Part shown: positions 33,411 through 44,958 of the stretch, piece after piece
Layout of the letters: the number at the start of each line of letters is the position of its first letter
Numbering within the stretch: the first letter of the stretch is position 1
Source: Tetragonia tetragonoides
Lineage: Eukaryota > Streptophyta > Magnoliopsida > Caryophyllales > Aizoaceae
Length of the DNA stretch: 64,000 nt
Reading direction: 5' to 3'
Assembly: GCA_038025085.1 (NCBI GenBank)
Contig: CM076143.1
Span: 50,538,501 to 50,602,500, forward strand
Program-made: the position numbers and the translations under genes
Notes under the pieces: generated by a model
What the model saw: only the letters and a program-made list of their open reading frames with translations
Told to the model about the DNA's origin: nothing
The model's database searches: none

Positions 33411-34982
33411 AATCATCAATATAATCTCTAGAAAAACAATTGATTCCAAGGATGAGAGATACTATGCTCAATATCAGGACCTGAGACTGCAATTCGAACT
33501 CCCAATCAATACAAAACAAGTAAGCTTGAAGTTGTTGTTTTTTTCTCTGATTTTTTTTTTCTTTTACAAGTACTTATATATCTTATTTTAATTGGAAGTT
33601 GTAAACTGTAACCTAAGGATGAAGGTGCACATAGCACCGTAACATGCTAATTTCTTAGGCTAAGAAGAGGCTAGAGATAGTGATGAATTTTTAATGTAAT
33701 GGGTGAGAAGAGGAAGTGATGATGATGAGAGCGATGCTTTTATCCTGTGGTTGTGGGCTTCATGAATCATGAGACATACTGGTCCACATCTTGTCCAAGA
33801 TGCACTTGCACATATATAACTGTATGGTTAAAAAAACTTGAAATTGATGATGAGAATCTAAATGTCACACTGTCACGTGTCAAGGTTACTAGTCTTACTA
33901 CCACTTTAGTAGGCAGTAAAAGGTTTAGTTTGTTCTTGCTGTTGAGTTTAACTGTTGCAATTGCACAATTCATAATTTTTGTCGTTGTCACCTATTAGAC
34001 TATTAGTGGCTGTATGTGGTTTAGCCATTGAATTGTTCCTGCGTTAGATACTTTCTTAACGTGTATATGTCTCTTTGAATCAAGGAATCTATGCTCCTTT
34101 AGGTGAATAACGGTGGAGTAACTTTTCTTAATGCAACTCATGCTCTTTTATTATTGAGTAAATCCTCAAGCACCCATATTGCTCAAGCTAGTAAACAGAA
34201 GATGTGCATAGATTATTGTCATGGAATAAGGCCAAAATTGAATTTCTTTTTATATTTGAAATTAATGCTTGTTTATAAAAAAAAGGGAAAAAAAAGAAGA
34301 AGCTGTTTCAAGTTCAAGTCGAGCAGGGAAAAAGTTTCAAAAAATTTTAACTCGACTCGACTCATTTAATTTTTGGAATTCAAGTCGAGTTTGGAAATGT
34401 AATAGTTTAATGGAATTCGATGGTACATCTACCTTTCTAAAACAATTATTGAGGTGGGATTGAGTCGATTTTGAATAGCTTGCAAGTTGACTCGCTCGAT
34501 TAGGAGCAAGATAGATGGATAGTGTCCAATCTGACAATTCGGGTCAACAAGTCGGGTTCAGGTAACTATATATCATGTTACTTTCGGGTCAGTGGTAAAA
34601 ATCATCAAAAATAATGTGAAATGATAGAAAAAGATGTTTTATGCGAAAAAATAGAACCAGATTGGATTCGAGTCAAGAGCAAGTCGGGTTCGATTTTCTT
34701 TCATTAATTTCAGGCCAGATCAGTTATTATCAGGCTTATAAAGAGGCAAAGAGCCACATCCAGAGGACAAATACCAAAACATACAAACATAAAAGTTGCT
34801 CCCATAATTTGGTTATGCCAAAGGCCCAGCATGTCAGCATCTTCATTCTCCATAGAGTATTGGAAACGTGGCTATGCACCAACTTTTCTGGTAGGCCCTA
34901 TTTGGGCTTTGTCAATGGGCTATGAGGTCAGTAGGTGTAGCTTATGGTACCCACTACCAGTTACAAGCTACTGGGCTATGAG
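33411..34982. other. Intergenic, no gene seen
   Basis: Low-complexity and GACTCGACTC/GGGTCAA-rich patches around 34340-34720 look like decayed members of the GACCCG-type repeats. The frames at 33747-33998 and 34103-34369 have no domain or exon context. Confidence 0.4.
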
Positions 34983-35367
34983 CTAGGTTGTGCGGATACA
35001 GATACGGATATGGAGATGTGTATGGATACGGATACGGGATACTGCATATTTAAAAAAAATAAGATACGGATACGTGTAATGATTAAACAATATAATATGT
35101 AAAAATGATTCTTTTTCTCAGAAATCTAGGCACTAAATCTTAATATTATGAAAATAACTAAGGAAATTAGAATGAAAACAATTCAAACATCTATTGGTAG
35201 GTGTATTTTACAATTTTTAAGATGAAAAACTAGATAAGCTATGTAAATATGTCTAAAAATTACCAATCAAGTATTCTCAAGTATCGGTTAAATATCCTAC
35301 AAGTATCGGTATCCTAGAAATATCGGATACGGGATGCTGCACTTTTGAGAAGTATCGATACAACCGA
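34983..35367. mobile_element. GGATAC-rich TIR element with 9-bp TSD
   Basis: The left end CTAGGTTGTGCGGATACAGA and right end AAGTATCGATACAACCGA are imperfect inverted repeats. Internal arrays of GGATACGG sit next to both ends. The 9-mer GGCTATGAG flanks it exactly (34974-34982 and 35368-35376). This is consistent with a Mutator-type MITE. Confidence 0.8.
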
Positions 35368-35376
35368 GGCTATGAG

Positions 35377-36367
35377 GTGATAGGAACCCAACGTGGGCTA
35401 ACTGCCCATTTCTCAGAAAAAGAGTGGAATGGACTTGATTGTTTTACGTACGCATTTGACTTATCAAACTGGACAGCTAGTCAAGTTTGGATCGGGTTAA
35501 TTTCTAGGGCAGATTTATTGTTTAGGTTGTTTTTGCAAGGTTCTTCTACCATGAAATTCATTGCTTATCTCTAAGAATCTTGGATCTTGTCACGCATGCA
35601 TTCTTTCAGTTTCTTTTATAAACTTACTAGAATCTTAGAATATAAGGATATAAAATTATTAGACTAGTTGGGTCTCCACTTATCAAATTAAACTTCACAT
35701 GATATCTAAATCTGACTATTCGAGTAATGACAATCAAAAGGTTTAGAATTGAAATATGTTAGTCACCATTCCCAATATTAGAACATTCCAACACAAGAGA
35801 GCAAGTGTTGTATTGTCAGTCGTGCATATCCACACTTCAAGTTTAATTGACGTTAAAAAGGCTCAATATCTCTAATTGAGACACTATCTTTGATTCAAAC
35901 TTTTGTATTGTGAATCCGGCTTTTGTTTAATGTACCTCTTCCCACAAACCCTCACCACAATGTGCTCCAAAACTTGCACGACCCCAACCAAATTATTTTT
36001 GATACTTATTTGACAAATGCAATTTTTTTTTTATTTTTTTTTTTGATGAAGAGACATATGCATAGTGTAGTGGTGGCATGTGGTGACATTATTGGTTGTT
36101 TTTGGACCAAAATTCGAACATGAATACCTCCCCTTTTCCGCGTAGGTGGGTCTTGTTTCTATTTCCACGCTCCCGCATAGATCCAACGATCAAGACCGGC
36201 CGACCATCTCTTTTACGTATTTATAATTAATTTACTTCTCATTTTTCAGAAATCTAAAAATAAATAAAAGGTGGGGAGTGGAGTGTTGCGGTGAACAGAC
36301 TGTAATGACGAATGATACATTGATACACCATGACAAGCCACAGCGACCCCAAAACGGAAGCCGACAA
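35377..36367. other. Intergenic, no gene seen
   Basis: AT-rich sequence without coding exons, clear repeats or RNA genes. Confidence 0.4.
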
Positions 36368-36988
36368 TAGAGGTGGCAATCCGGCGAATCGGGTCGGATT
36401 TGAGTCGGGTCCTTTTTAGTTTTGGGTCATTATGGGTTTGGGTATTATCGGGTCACAAGAGTGATCGGTCAGTTTGGGTCGAGTCGGATTGATTCGGGTT
36501 TATGCTGATGTCGTGTTACGGATCAACTCGGATCGGGTAGTTCGGATTTCGGTTAAGTCGGATTCGGGTTGATTCGGTTTTCGGATCATATCAGGTCAAA
36601 TATAATTCTTGTTTCAGAGCATATAAAGTCTAAAATAATATGACGAACTCAATTTTATATGAAAATTTTCAATAATAAGGCCTACATATATGTTTAGTTA
36701 GTGTTTTTTCAATCATTTTGAATATTATGTCATTACGAATCGGATATATTCGGGTTTTGGGTAGAGTCGGTTTGGATTCATTTCGGTTTCAGGTAACTTC
36801 GGGTCGGGTGTTATCGATTTCGGGTCTATTCGGAGAACGGGTGTTGTTGGGTGTCGGGTTGGACCAGGTCGGATCGGATCGGGTTGGTTTCGGATAATGA
36901 TAAATAATTCATTTTCGAGTGTCGGACGAGTCTGATATTGAACGGATCAGATCGGTTATCTCGGATCGGATCGAGTTTTACCAGCTCT
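36368..36988. mobile_element. GACCCG-type TIR element, 621 bp, with 9-bp TSD
   Basis: The ends TAGAGGTGGCAATC and GTTTTACCAGCTCT are inverted. The body is filled with CGGGT/TCGGGTT/GGATCGG variants on both sides of an AT-rich centre. The 9-mer AGCCGACAA flanks it exactly (36359-36367 and 36989-36997). Confidence 0.85.
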
Positions 36989-37231
36989 AGCCGACAACCG
37001 TACACATACTTGCCCATTATCAAACTCTGTCCCGTCCAGCCTACCTATTTCCTTGCAATTCTGTCTAATTATTTGAATTTTGTTTTAGAGAACAAAAACT
37101 TATACAGTACAAGACAATCTTACATAATTTTCGTTTAGACGATAATACTTTCTAGTGAAATAGGAGTCACATATATTTCGGGTTGATAATTTACACCAGA
37201 ATGAGCGGTATATTAAAAGATTAATAAGATT

Positions 37232-37832
37232 TATTAAATCTTCAATGGGACTATCGCCTGCAGGCCCGCACGTGAAAGAGATTAGACTGCACACAATTCT
37301 AGTGGAGTTCTATCCTAAAACCAATTGGTATTAGGTGGAGTAACCCGGCCACTAACTTATATGCTAGTCTCCTCTCGAAAATGTGGGTTATACTCTTAGC
37401 TCTCCCCCTCACATGTGATGATGTGAGTCCCTATCAATTTGGCAATCTGGAGGCAGGTAAACATCCTCAATATGAGGTTCAACATGTCCTTCTTGGGCTA
37501 CCCTTAACATGGGTACATAACACACTGTTGGGCCTTCTTAAGGCCACACAGCAAATCAAATCCAACTCCAGTTGACCTCCTCATGGGGCATATAATGGGT
37601 CAGGACCTTCAACCATGGGCTCTGATACCATATTAAATCTTCAACAAGCCTACCGCCTACATGCCCGCACGTGGAGGAGAGTACACTCACTAGACTGCAC
37701 ACAAGTCCAGTGGGGTTCTATCCTAAAACTAATTGGTGTTAGGTAAAAGGGTAATCCACTAACTTATATGCTAGTCTCCTCTGTTCTTTTCTTTCAATAT
37801 AGGACACTTACATGTGGGTTGTACTCTTAACA
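37232..37832 (-). mobile_element. TRIM retrotransposon, minus strand, older
   Basis: The LTR-like direct repeats are 37232-37400 (169 bp) and 37631-37832 (202 bp). They share ATCCTAAAACCAATTGGT-type and CTAACTTATATGCTAGTCTC motifs, and the first has lost about 30 bp. The internal 230 bp has no coding domain. On the minus strand a primer-binding site TGGTATCAGAGC (37619-37630) follows the 5' LTR directly, and a purine tract GTGAGGGGGAGA (37401-37412) precedes the 3' LTR. No duplication remains legible. Confidence 0.82.
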
Positions 37833-37964
37833 CTCCACCTCTCGAATAAAGTGAGTCAAAATCTAATTTGTATTAAGAGTGTAGAGTATTATTTTTCACT
37901 AAACTATTAAATTAATAAAGAGCACATTTGTTTAAAATGTAAACCCATTAACCGGTAGTCATCC

Positions 37965-38219
37965 GTGGATGAGGTGAGAAATGGTAAGTGCTCCACCCTC
38001 ACAACCCAGTGGTCAGGGGTTCAAATTCTCATATAGGGAGAATAATAAAATCTCCTTCACCTCTCTATGTAGGGAGGGTCTCCGCCTCTACTTGAGCCAG
38101 TTGGCCTATCAAAAATGGATTAGCTTGTCCAGCACATGTGTTTTGCGGGCTATTGCATATGTCCCTGTAGCAAAAAAAATAAAAATAAAAATAAAAATAA
38201 AATAAAATAAAATAAAATT
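37965..38219 (+). mobile_element. SINE with AAAAT-repeat tail
   Basis: A B-box-like GGGGTTCAAATTCTC lies near the 5' end. The 3' end is an AAAAT/AAAAT pentamer tail of about 50 bp. GTCATCC occurs at 37958-37964 and 38220-38226, a short TSD. It shares its body with a diverged copy at 23225-23428. Confidence 0.75.
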
Positions 38220-38496
38220 GTCATCCAGCTAGAAGGTCTTTCTCATTATTCATCAGGATTCAGGGCACAAAGGGCAGCCTGGTAGGGCAGAGCTTTTATA
38301 TGCTTGTTACTATTAATTTCAGAATTGAATAACCTATTTTTAGGGGAAAGTCTTTTCAGTTCTTGAGTTCTCGCTCCTGTACTTGATTGGTTGTACACTT
38401 GTACTACACTAAGTTGGTAGAAAATTAACATGGAGCTCTTTGCACATAAAAGCTGATAGATAGAAATCCTATTCTGATCCGTTTCAAAAATAGTTA

Positions 38497-38751
38497 CTTC
38501 TTCCGTCCCATGAAAATGTTCATACTAGTTTTTTCAATGTCAAATTTCACAAACTTTGACCATAAATATATCAAAATATATAAAGATTTATAATATAAAA
38601 GTAGTTTTGTTGGATTCATTTTAATTAGTACTTTCGATAAATCATAATTTTATAATTTATATATTTATAAAATTATAATTATTTGCGGTCAAAGTAGTGT
38701 CTTGAAGACCGTGAAAAAACTAATGTGAACATTTTCATGAGACGGAGAAAG
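38497..38751. mobile_element. Stowaway-type MITE
   Basis: The inverted ends CTTCTTCCGTCCCATGAAAA and TTTTCATGAGACGGAGAAAG are flanked by TA on both sides (38495-38496 and 38752-38753). Confidence 0.9.
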
Positions 38752-38879
38752 TATTACTCTATTCAACAGTCTATAATAACAATTAAACTTTTCTTATTAC
38801 TACTACTATTTGGCAAGAAACAAAATTTACTGAAAGCAAGATTGGCCAAATACAACATTAGACTAGTTTTACTGCAACA

Positions 38880-39142
38880 CCGCGGTTTGGATGCGTTGTT
38901 TTGCTTGGGATGAATTAAATTTGAACTGAACTAAATTTAAATTAGATAACACTGAACTAACTGAACATACACCATATTGCATGATACTTAAATTAACTAG
39001 TATCATTGATCGAACTGAAGTGAACTAAACCAAATAGTAATATATTTTTAAAATAAAATAAAAATATGCTGGTAAATTGAACATCACTAAACTGATATGA
39101 TGAAATCACCCTTGAACTGAATTAAATTACGCCCTTTATCTT
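38880..39142. mobile_element. GAACT-type MITE, degenerate
   Basis: TTGAACTGAACTAAATTT-like pentamers recur on both sides of an AT-rich core, as in the intact copy at 44710-44958. The terminal repeats are too diverged to define. Confidence 0.45.
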
Positions 39143-39342
39143 CTCTTCTTGCCGCAACTTAAATCTTCTTAATGATAGGCTAGCTTCTCCATTTAGACTT
39201 ACTATTTCTTCTTAAGAATACCTAATCTCTTTCCATTTCCTCTTAAACATAGTCTAACCTATCTAAAATCAATCATGTATGGCTAGAGTAGCCTAATTAA
39301 TCGCTACATTAGAAGCAAAACTACATAAAAAGTTAACAAATA

Positions 39343-39599
39343 CTCCCTCCGTTTCTCAAAAATATTAACATTTATTTTTGCACGGTTTCCAATGCACTAT
39401 TTTGACCATGAATATTTGTGTTTATTATATGAATACATAAACTCAAACACAGATTTTTCGAAAGTACAAATTAAAATGAATCCAACGATAGTATTTTTAC
39501 ATTGTAAATCCTTATATTTTTTTCCAAAATCAATGGTCAAAGTTTGTAAAGTTTGACCTTCAAAAAGTAAAAGTTAACATTTTTCCGAAACAGAGAAAG
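39343..39599. mobile_element. Stowaway-type MITE
   Basis: The inverted ends CTCCCTCCGTTTCTCAAAAA and TTTTTCCGAAACAGAGAAAG are flanked by TA (39341-39342 and 39600-39601). Confidence 0.92.
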
Positions 39600-39747
39600 T
39601 ACTACTTTATAATGCCATGATTGTACAGATTGTGCAAGTTTTACATTAGGGAATACATTTGCATGTTTTAAACTTTTACTGGAATTCATATCAGTATATA
39701 TTTCATTGATAATTGGTGCTATAGAATATAGATGCATGTACGTATAT

Positions 39748-39924
39748 GAAAAATGTTGGGTTGACACAGTAGGCGGGTAACCCATATTCTCTTTGTATCT
39801 ATCTCTCTCTTACCTTGAATGTCATTTTTTGGAAATAGAGGAGAGAGAAATTGAAAATAGAGGAGATAGATAGATACAAAAGGGAGGTGGGTTGCCAACC
39901 TAGTGAATGGATATATCATTCTCC
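39748..39924. mobile_element. Fold-back MITE, copy 1 (sister of 44250-44426)
   Basis: About 177 bp with extended inverted repeats (GGGTAACCCATATTCTC and GTATCTATCTCTCTC on the left, GAGATAGATAGATAC and GGTGGGTTGCC on the right). The sequence is clearly homologous to the copy at 44250. Its flanks no longer show a clean duplication. Confidence 0.75.
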
Positions 39925-41700
39925 TGCACGCGCGTGTGTATATGTAGTACTTTTGCAGCAATAATTGCGCCCACGAGTTTACAAATTTGCATGGGCCAAG
40001 CATCAGTAAGAGAAACACGAGCAAGCAAAAGCTAATTAGGAACATGCATGGTGAAGAAATTTAAGGATATGTCTTTCCGTACCCTGCAAACTGTAATGTC
40101 ATTTATCCAAACAGTACTTCTAAAAAGTTTTGGAAAAGAACAGTAGGAGAGAAAAAAAAAAAAAACTTAAATCATAAGAAGAAGAAAAAAAGGGTGATGG
40201 ATTGGTCATTTGATGGATTCTTTTGGAGCTGGTACGTAGGTACAATCCAATTGTGTCCCCATCATGATATATAAAAACGAGTATAAATTATGAGATCGAG
40301 CAAAAAAGAGGAAAAAGGAAAGAGAACAAAAAATGTGTTGGCAAATAAATGAGTGAAAAAAAAGGGATCACGCTTCGGGCGCGCCTCCACGAATGCTTTG
40401 GGTTCTCATTGAAGAGTTTACTTGTGAAATGTGCGATATACCAATCAAAAATCAAATTCGAGATTTTTTATTGACGATCTTTAATATTATCTTTGTAAAT
40501 TTTTGAATTCGTCATTTATCAGTGCGCCATTTATCTGGGAGCAAATAAAAACACTTAGTATGTAGTAGACTAGTAGTAGCAAGCCACTAGGAGTTGTAGT
40601 AGCAGAAACATCTTGTCACTCATAATATAATTCAAATTTATTCTAGTTTGTCTCTTCTCTGATCTTTCCTTCAATTCTAGTATAGTACACTGCCACATTA
40701 TCCTGGCACACGAGGGCATGTTTGGCCCAAATTCCTATCCTGTATTTTTAACCCCAAATAAATCATCTTTTCGTGTGTGAATTGTGATGTTATCTCAATC
40801 TCTATCATGAATAGTCCTCTCTCTATTCACTGCCACACCAAACAACTCCTTATATCTGCTTCTGCTTGCACTTTGTTGAGGCCAGAGCAAGTTGTTCCCT
40901 AGAAGTTTGTGAATTGTAATGACAAATAATACCCCTTCAATATATACATATATAGGACAAAACAAGCTAAGGTGGGGTCCCCTTCTTTTCTTCTAGTGTT
41001 TCTTAATCATCAACTATCTAGTAATACCATGTTGTTTGATACAAAAAGTGAGAAAGTATAAGGAAAAATTAAGTGGTTGTTTAGTTGACAGAAATATGAG
41101 AAGTTAATGCTTGATAATGTATTGTAATAATATCCACTTGAAAACTACGTGGTTGACAAAAATATAACAACCAGACTAGTAATAAATAGTTTCATGTCCT
41201 AAGCCCGTACGCAATTTTTTTTAGGCTGAAAGGATGGAAGATGAATAGGTTTACCTATACATATCTTGATGTTGCTGTGCTTAAACGCTCCTTTAAAAGA
41301 GCAGTGACTCTCGATTTCCGAACTCAAAACCTTTTAGTCACCCGCTCTAATGCAGACCATAGTTGTGATTTTCAACTTATTAACCTTGTAGATTTAGTGG
41401 ACAATAACATATCTTAAAGGACATCAACTTAACAAAATTGGATTAGCCTAAATTGAAACTGAACTATTTATTCAAGGATGTGTTATTTTCCATATTATTC
41501 AATTATAAGTTCAAATCCGTGGATTTTCAAATTCAATTTAATCAATTTAATGGACCGAGTTCAATTCACTTTATTAGAGTTCAGTTCACGTCAATTTAAT
41601 AAAAAATAAGGCTTATATCGAAAAAGGGCTCCCAATTATATGAAGCAAAGAATGTAGATCAGAGAAATAGAATTATTATTATTATTGTGGCCTCTCAGTA
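39925..41700. other. Intergenic, no gene seen
   Basis: AT-rich sequence. A weak GAACT-type repeat patch is at about 41440-41610. The 108-aa minus-strand frame ending near 40045 overlaps the fold-back MITE and has no domain. Confidence 0.4.
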
Positions 41701-41743
41701 ATAATACGGAAAGAGCGAGCGCGGCGCGCCCACTATTCACTAG

Positions 41744-41842
41744 CACGTGGGGGGCCAATGGCAATGCCAATACGACGCCGTGGCCAGACCTTTTTTGTCC
41801 TCCTACAGCGATGCTTCGCTGCCTCTGACGTCATGTCACGTG
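41744..41842. promoter_or_regulatory. GC-rich bZIP/bHLH-site cluster
   Basis: Two perfect G-boxes CACGTG (41744-41749 and 41837-41842) and a perfect palindrome TGACGTCA (41826-41833) lie within 99 bp. The last two are separated by 3 bp. They sit in a CG-rich island (GCGGCGCGCCC at about 41720-41731) within AT-rich DNA. These are known plant bZIP/bHLH binding sites. A target gene is not evident. Confidence 0.55.
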
Positions 41843-42429
41843 ATACACTTCCCCTTCCAGCGCAACCCCCACTTTCACTCATGTCTACAACTGCTGCTAT
41901 TGGTTACTCTACTACCCCAAAGCAAAGACAAATCAATTTTGAATTTAGAAACCAAAGAAGTACTTAATCTGTTTCACCAAGATATTTACATTACATTTTT
42001 AGTTTTGCCACCTTTTTCACTTTCTATGAATTAAACTGGAATTCAAGGCTTTACAGCTCCATAAGTTGTCATGACAAATGTAATAGAGGAAAAGGAATAC
42101 ATATTTATTATATATTCCTCCATAATTAAAAATTAAAATATAAATAAATAAAGATGAATTCATTGATCGATAAGCAAGGTAGCACGGAAACGGATCGGAA
42201 AATATGGACATAGTCACACAAGAGACACGTCGTAAAACACGAATTTTCAAAAATCATTATATGTAAGGAAGCACAAAAATGGAAATATAGACACGAAAAT
42301 CGGGGACACGGGAAACGCAGACTGAGTGCTGTGTCTGGGCTTCCTTGCCAATAAGTTTTCATTCCAATTCGGTTTTATTAAACTTTTAATATGGGTCTGG
42401 ACAAGGCCCATGGATAAATAATGAGAGCA

Positions 42430-42590
42430 ACATCATAAATAAGTTATTAAGTATGGTTCATACTAAAGTCAATTGGCAATAGGAGGAGTAGCCCACATAA
42501 CTTGTATGTTGATGTTTCAACTTCACTTTTTCCGATATAAAACAAAATCCTTCACTCACTTTAGTAGGTTTAGTTCATGTACGTTTAATT
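42430..42590. mobile_element. TRIM/LTR remnant
   Basis: The stretch with AGTCAATTGGCAATAGGAGG and AGTAGCCCACATAACTTG resembles the LTR of the TRIM at 37232-37832. Only one diverged LTR-like piece is present. Confidence 0.45.
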
Positions 42591-42621
42591 TAGTCCGATT
42601 TCAGATAAATTCATTCTCTTA

Positions 42622-42818
42622 GGCCCTGTTCTCTTCAACGAAATGGTGCGGGACGGTGAGGAACGGAACGGATTGGAACGGAACTGAACGGAATGGCGCG
42701 GCGCGAATAATTCAAAAAAATGTGAGACAAAATGAGGTATAGAATGTGAAACGGAACGGATTGAAACGGAACGAAACAGAACGAAATGCAGCATGAAATC
42801 GACGAAAAGAACAGGACC
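42622..42818. mobile_element. CCGTT-type MITE, intact, TTA duplication
   Basis: The inverted ends GGCCCTGTTCTCTTC and GAAAAGAACAGGACC are flanked by TTA on both sides (42619-42621 and 42819-42821). The body holds GGAACGGAACGGATTGGAAC-like pentamer runs. Confidence 0.9.
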
Positions 42819-43312
42819 TTAACCTATTTTTGGTTCATTTCAACTCATGTAAGAACTATCCCTTGCATAATATTCTCCCAATTAGTTTAAATTAAATTGT
42901 GTAGAGAACAAAATATCTTTTCATATTTCCCCTTTTTTTTCTTTCAATGAAAAAAAGAAAAAAAAAAAAGAAAAGAAAAGAAAAAGGGTAATAATTATAG
43001 GTTGGAGTGGAAGTAGTGGGGGAATAGGGCCAAAAAGAAACTGAAAATCAAGATGATGCGCGCAGGTGGGGTTGATGACATGAGGTGGACCTGACCTGAC
43101 AATAACGTAACCCAGCCAGCCTTTGCCTTTGCCTTTGCCTTTGGCTTTGGTTGATCTAAAAGATCGCCCAAAGCCAATACCCTCCCTTAGCCTGCCTTTA
43201 GCTTTGGCCCATTCGTGTGTGAAAGGTTTGGAGCCCACATCACTCCCACCCTTTTTTTATTTTCGTCTCTTTCGTAATTTCTTCCCATTTTACCATGTAT
43301 ACCAATTTATTA

Positions 43313-43500
43313 CTCGCTCCGTTTTATAAATATATATTTACATTTGCTTGCTTTTTCACGATCTCCAATGCAACACTTTGACCGTAGATAATTGGTAATT
43401 ATATGCATATATAGATTATAAAATTATAATTTTTCAAAAGTATTTTTTAAACTGAATCTTACAATACCATTTTTATGTTCAATGGTTTCGATATTCATGA
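43313..43500 (+). mobile_element. Stowaway-type MITE, one end only
   Basis: A Stowaway-like left end, CTCGCTCCGTTTTATAAATA, preceded by TA is followed by the usual AT-rich body with TTTGACCGTAGATAATTGG. The matching right end was not found. Confidence 0.5.
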
Positions 43501-44249
43501 ATGACGATTTCTGTTTGAATCTTGTAGTTGTAACTTGTAAGGATCAACCCAAAATTTAAAAGTCACGTAAGGGGAAATGAGGCTGCTAGCAGTGAGTAGC
43601 AAAGAGTCTCGTAAGTGTAGAGATTCAGCATATATACATGCACGATATGAAAAATTAGTATGAGTAATCTGTCACTTTTATTCTTTAACTAAAGTTGTGA
43701 TAGGTTTAATTATTGTGAATTGTCGAAGCCATTTTCCCCTTTAAGCTAAGCAACAATTTAGTGCGAACAAGTAATAGCCCAACATACTGATATGTCCCTA
43801 AATACATCATCGAACACAAATTCCCCATCGGATTTGAAATGTGGCTAATGTACAAACCTCATCAGCATACACCATTATGTTTCACTTACCGGAATATAAT
43901 AAGGATCTTTTTTTCATAAACTTGTGGTAATTTTGGAAATTTGAGTTTGGTTTAGTTGGTACAAGGTCGTATTCTTTAATCAAAATCGAAGTTATCGCTT
44001 CCTTAATGATCCATGACATGGATTAAGATTAACTACTTTCATTAAGAAGGAAATTAAAAAGGTTGCATTTTACTAGAAGAGGCGTTGCATATTGATTCTC
44101 TATGGACTTATTGATCAATACATGGCATGTTATAGGTTCCCAACATAAGCTCGATCAGGCGGTATTCTATTTATTTTCTGTATGCCCTGAAAAGATTACA
44201 AAGGCAGTCAAACAAAAATTAATTGAGCTGTACGACTAGGGAATATGAA

Positions 44250-44426
44250 GGAAAATGTTTGGTTGACCTATTGGGTGGGCAACGTATATTCACTTTGTAT
44301 TTATCTCTCGTCTATCTTAAATGCCATTTTTTGGAAATAGAGGAGAGAGAATTTGAAAATAAAAGAGAAAGATTGATATATAGGAAAGGTGGGTTGCCAA
44401 CCCAGTGAGTAGATGTATCATTATCC
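44250..44426. mobile_element. Fold-back MITE, copy 2, with 9-bp TSD
   Basis: The element runs from GGAAAATGTTTGG to GATGTATCATTATCC. The exact 9-mer GAATATGAA flanks it (44241-44249 and 44427-44435). Extended inner inverted repeats are shared with 39748-39924. The 9-bp duplication fits a Mutator-type MITE. Confidence 0.85.
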
Positions 44427-44709
44427 GAATATGAAATCTATAATAATTCTTGCCATGCAAAGATTGGCTGAACCATTACTATACATATCCAATTAGATTT
44501 AAGATACACAGACCATTCTTGTACACCTGTTAAATCGTTATTATACTAGTGAAGTGAATATGGTACAGAGGTTTTGCATATCTGCATTAATGTCTAAACT
44601 GCCTTTCTACACCAGTCAATGACATACCACTTACGCTTTTTTTTGGTCTAGCTAGGGCACAAAGGACACTACGTTAACAATGTGTTATTTTCTACTTATT
44701 TAATAATTA

Positions 44710-44958
44710 GGGTGCGTTTTCTTAGAGTTGAACCTATTAGAATTGAATTGAACTGAACTGAATTCAACGTCACTGAACTGGACACCACTGAATTGAATTT
44801 AACACAACCTTGACATGTGAGACAAAAAGTATGTTTATGAACTCACCACCACTAAACTGAACTGAACTGAACTGAACTGAACATCACTTAGCTGAATTGA
44901 GAACCACTGAATTAACACCTGAACTGAACTGACTGTGTAAACTATAAAGAACGCACCC
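44710..44958. mobile_element. GAACT-type MITE, intact, TTA duplication
   Basis: The inverted ends GGGTGCGTTTTCTTAGAGTT and AACTATAAAGAACGCACCC are flanked by TTA on both sides (44707-44709 and 44959-44961). The body holds runs of GAACTGAACTGAACTGAAC. It is a PIF/Harbinger-like MITE with a pentamer array. Confidence 0.93.

Noticed and set aside
37232..37832. Cassandra-type TRIM carrying 5S rRNA-like promoter sequence
   Set aside because: I looked for 5S-like internal-control-region motifs in the LTRs and did not see them; only the general TRIM layout fits.
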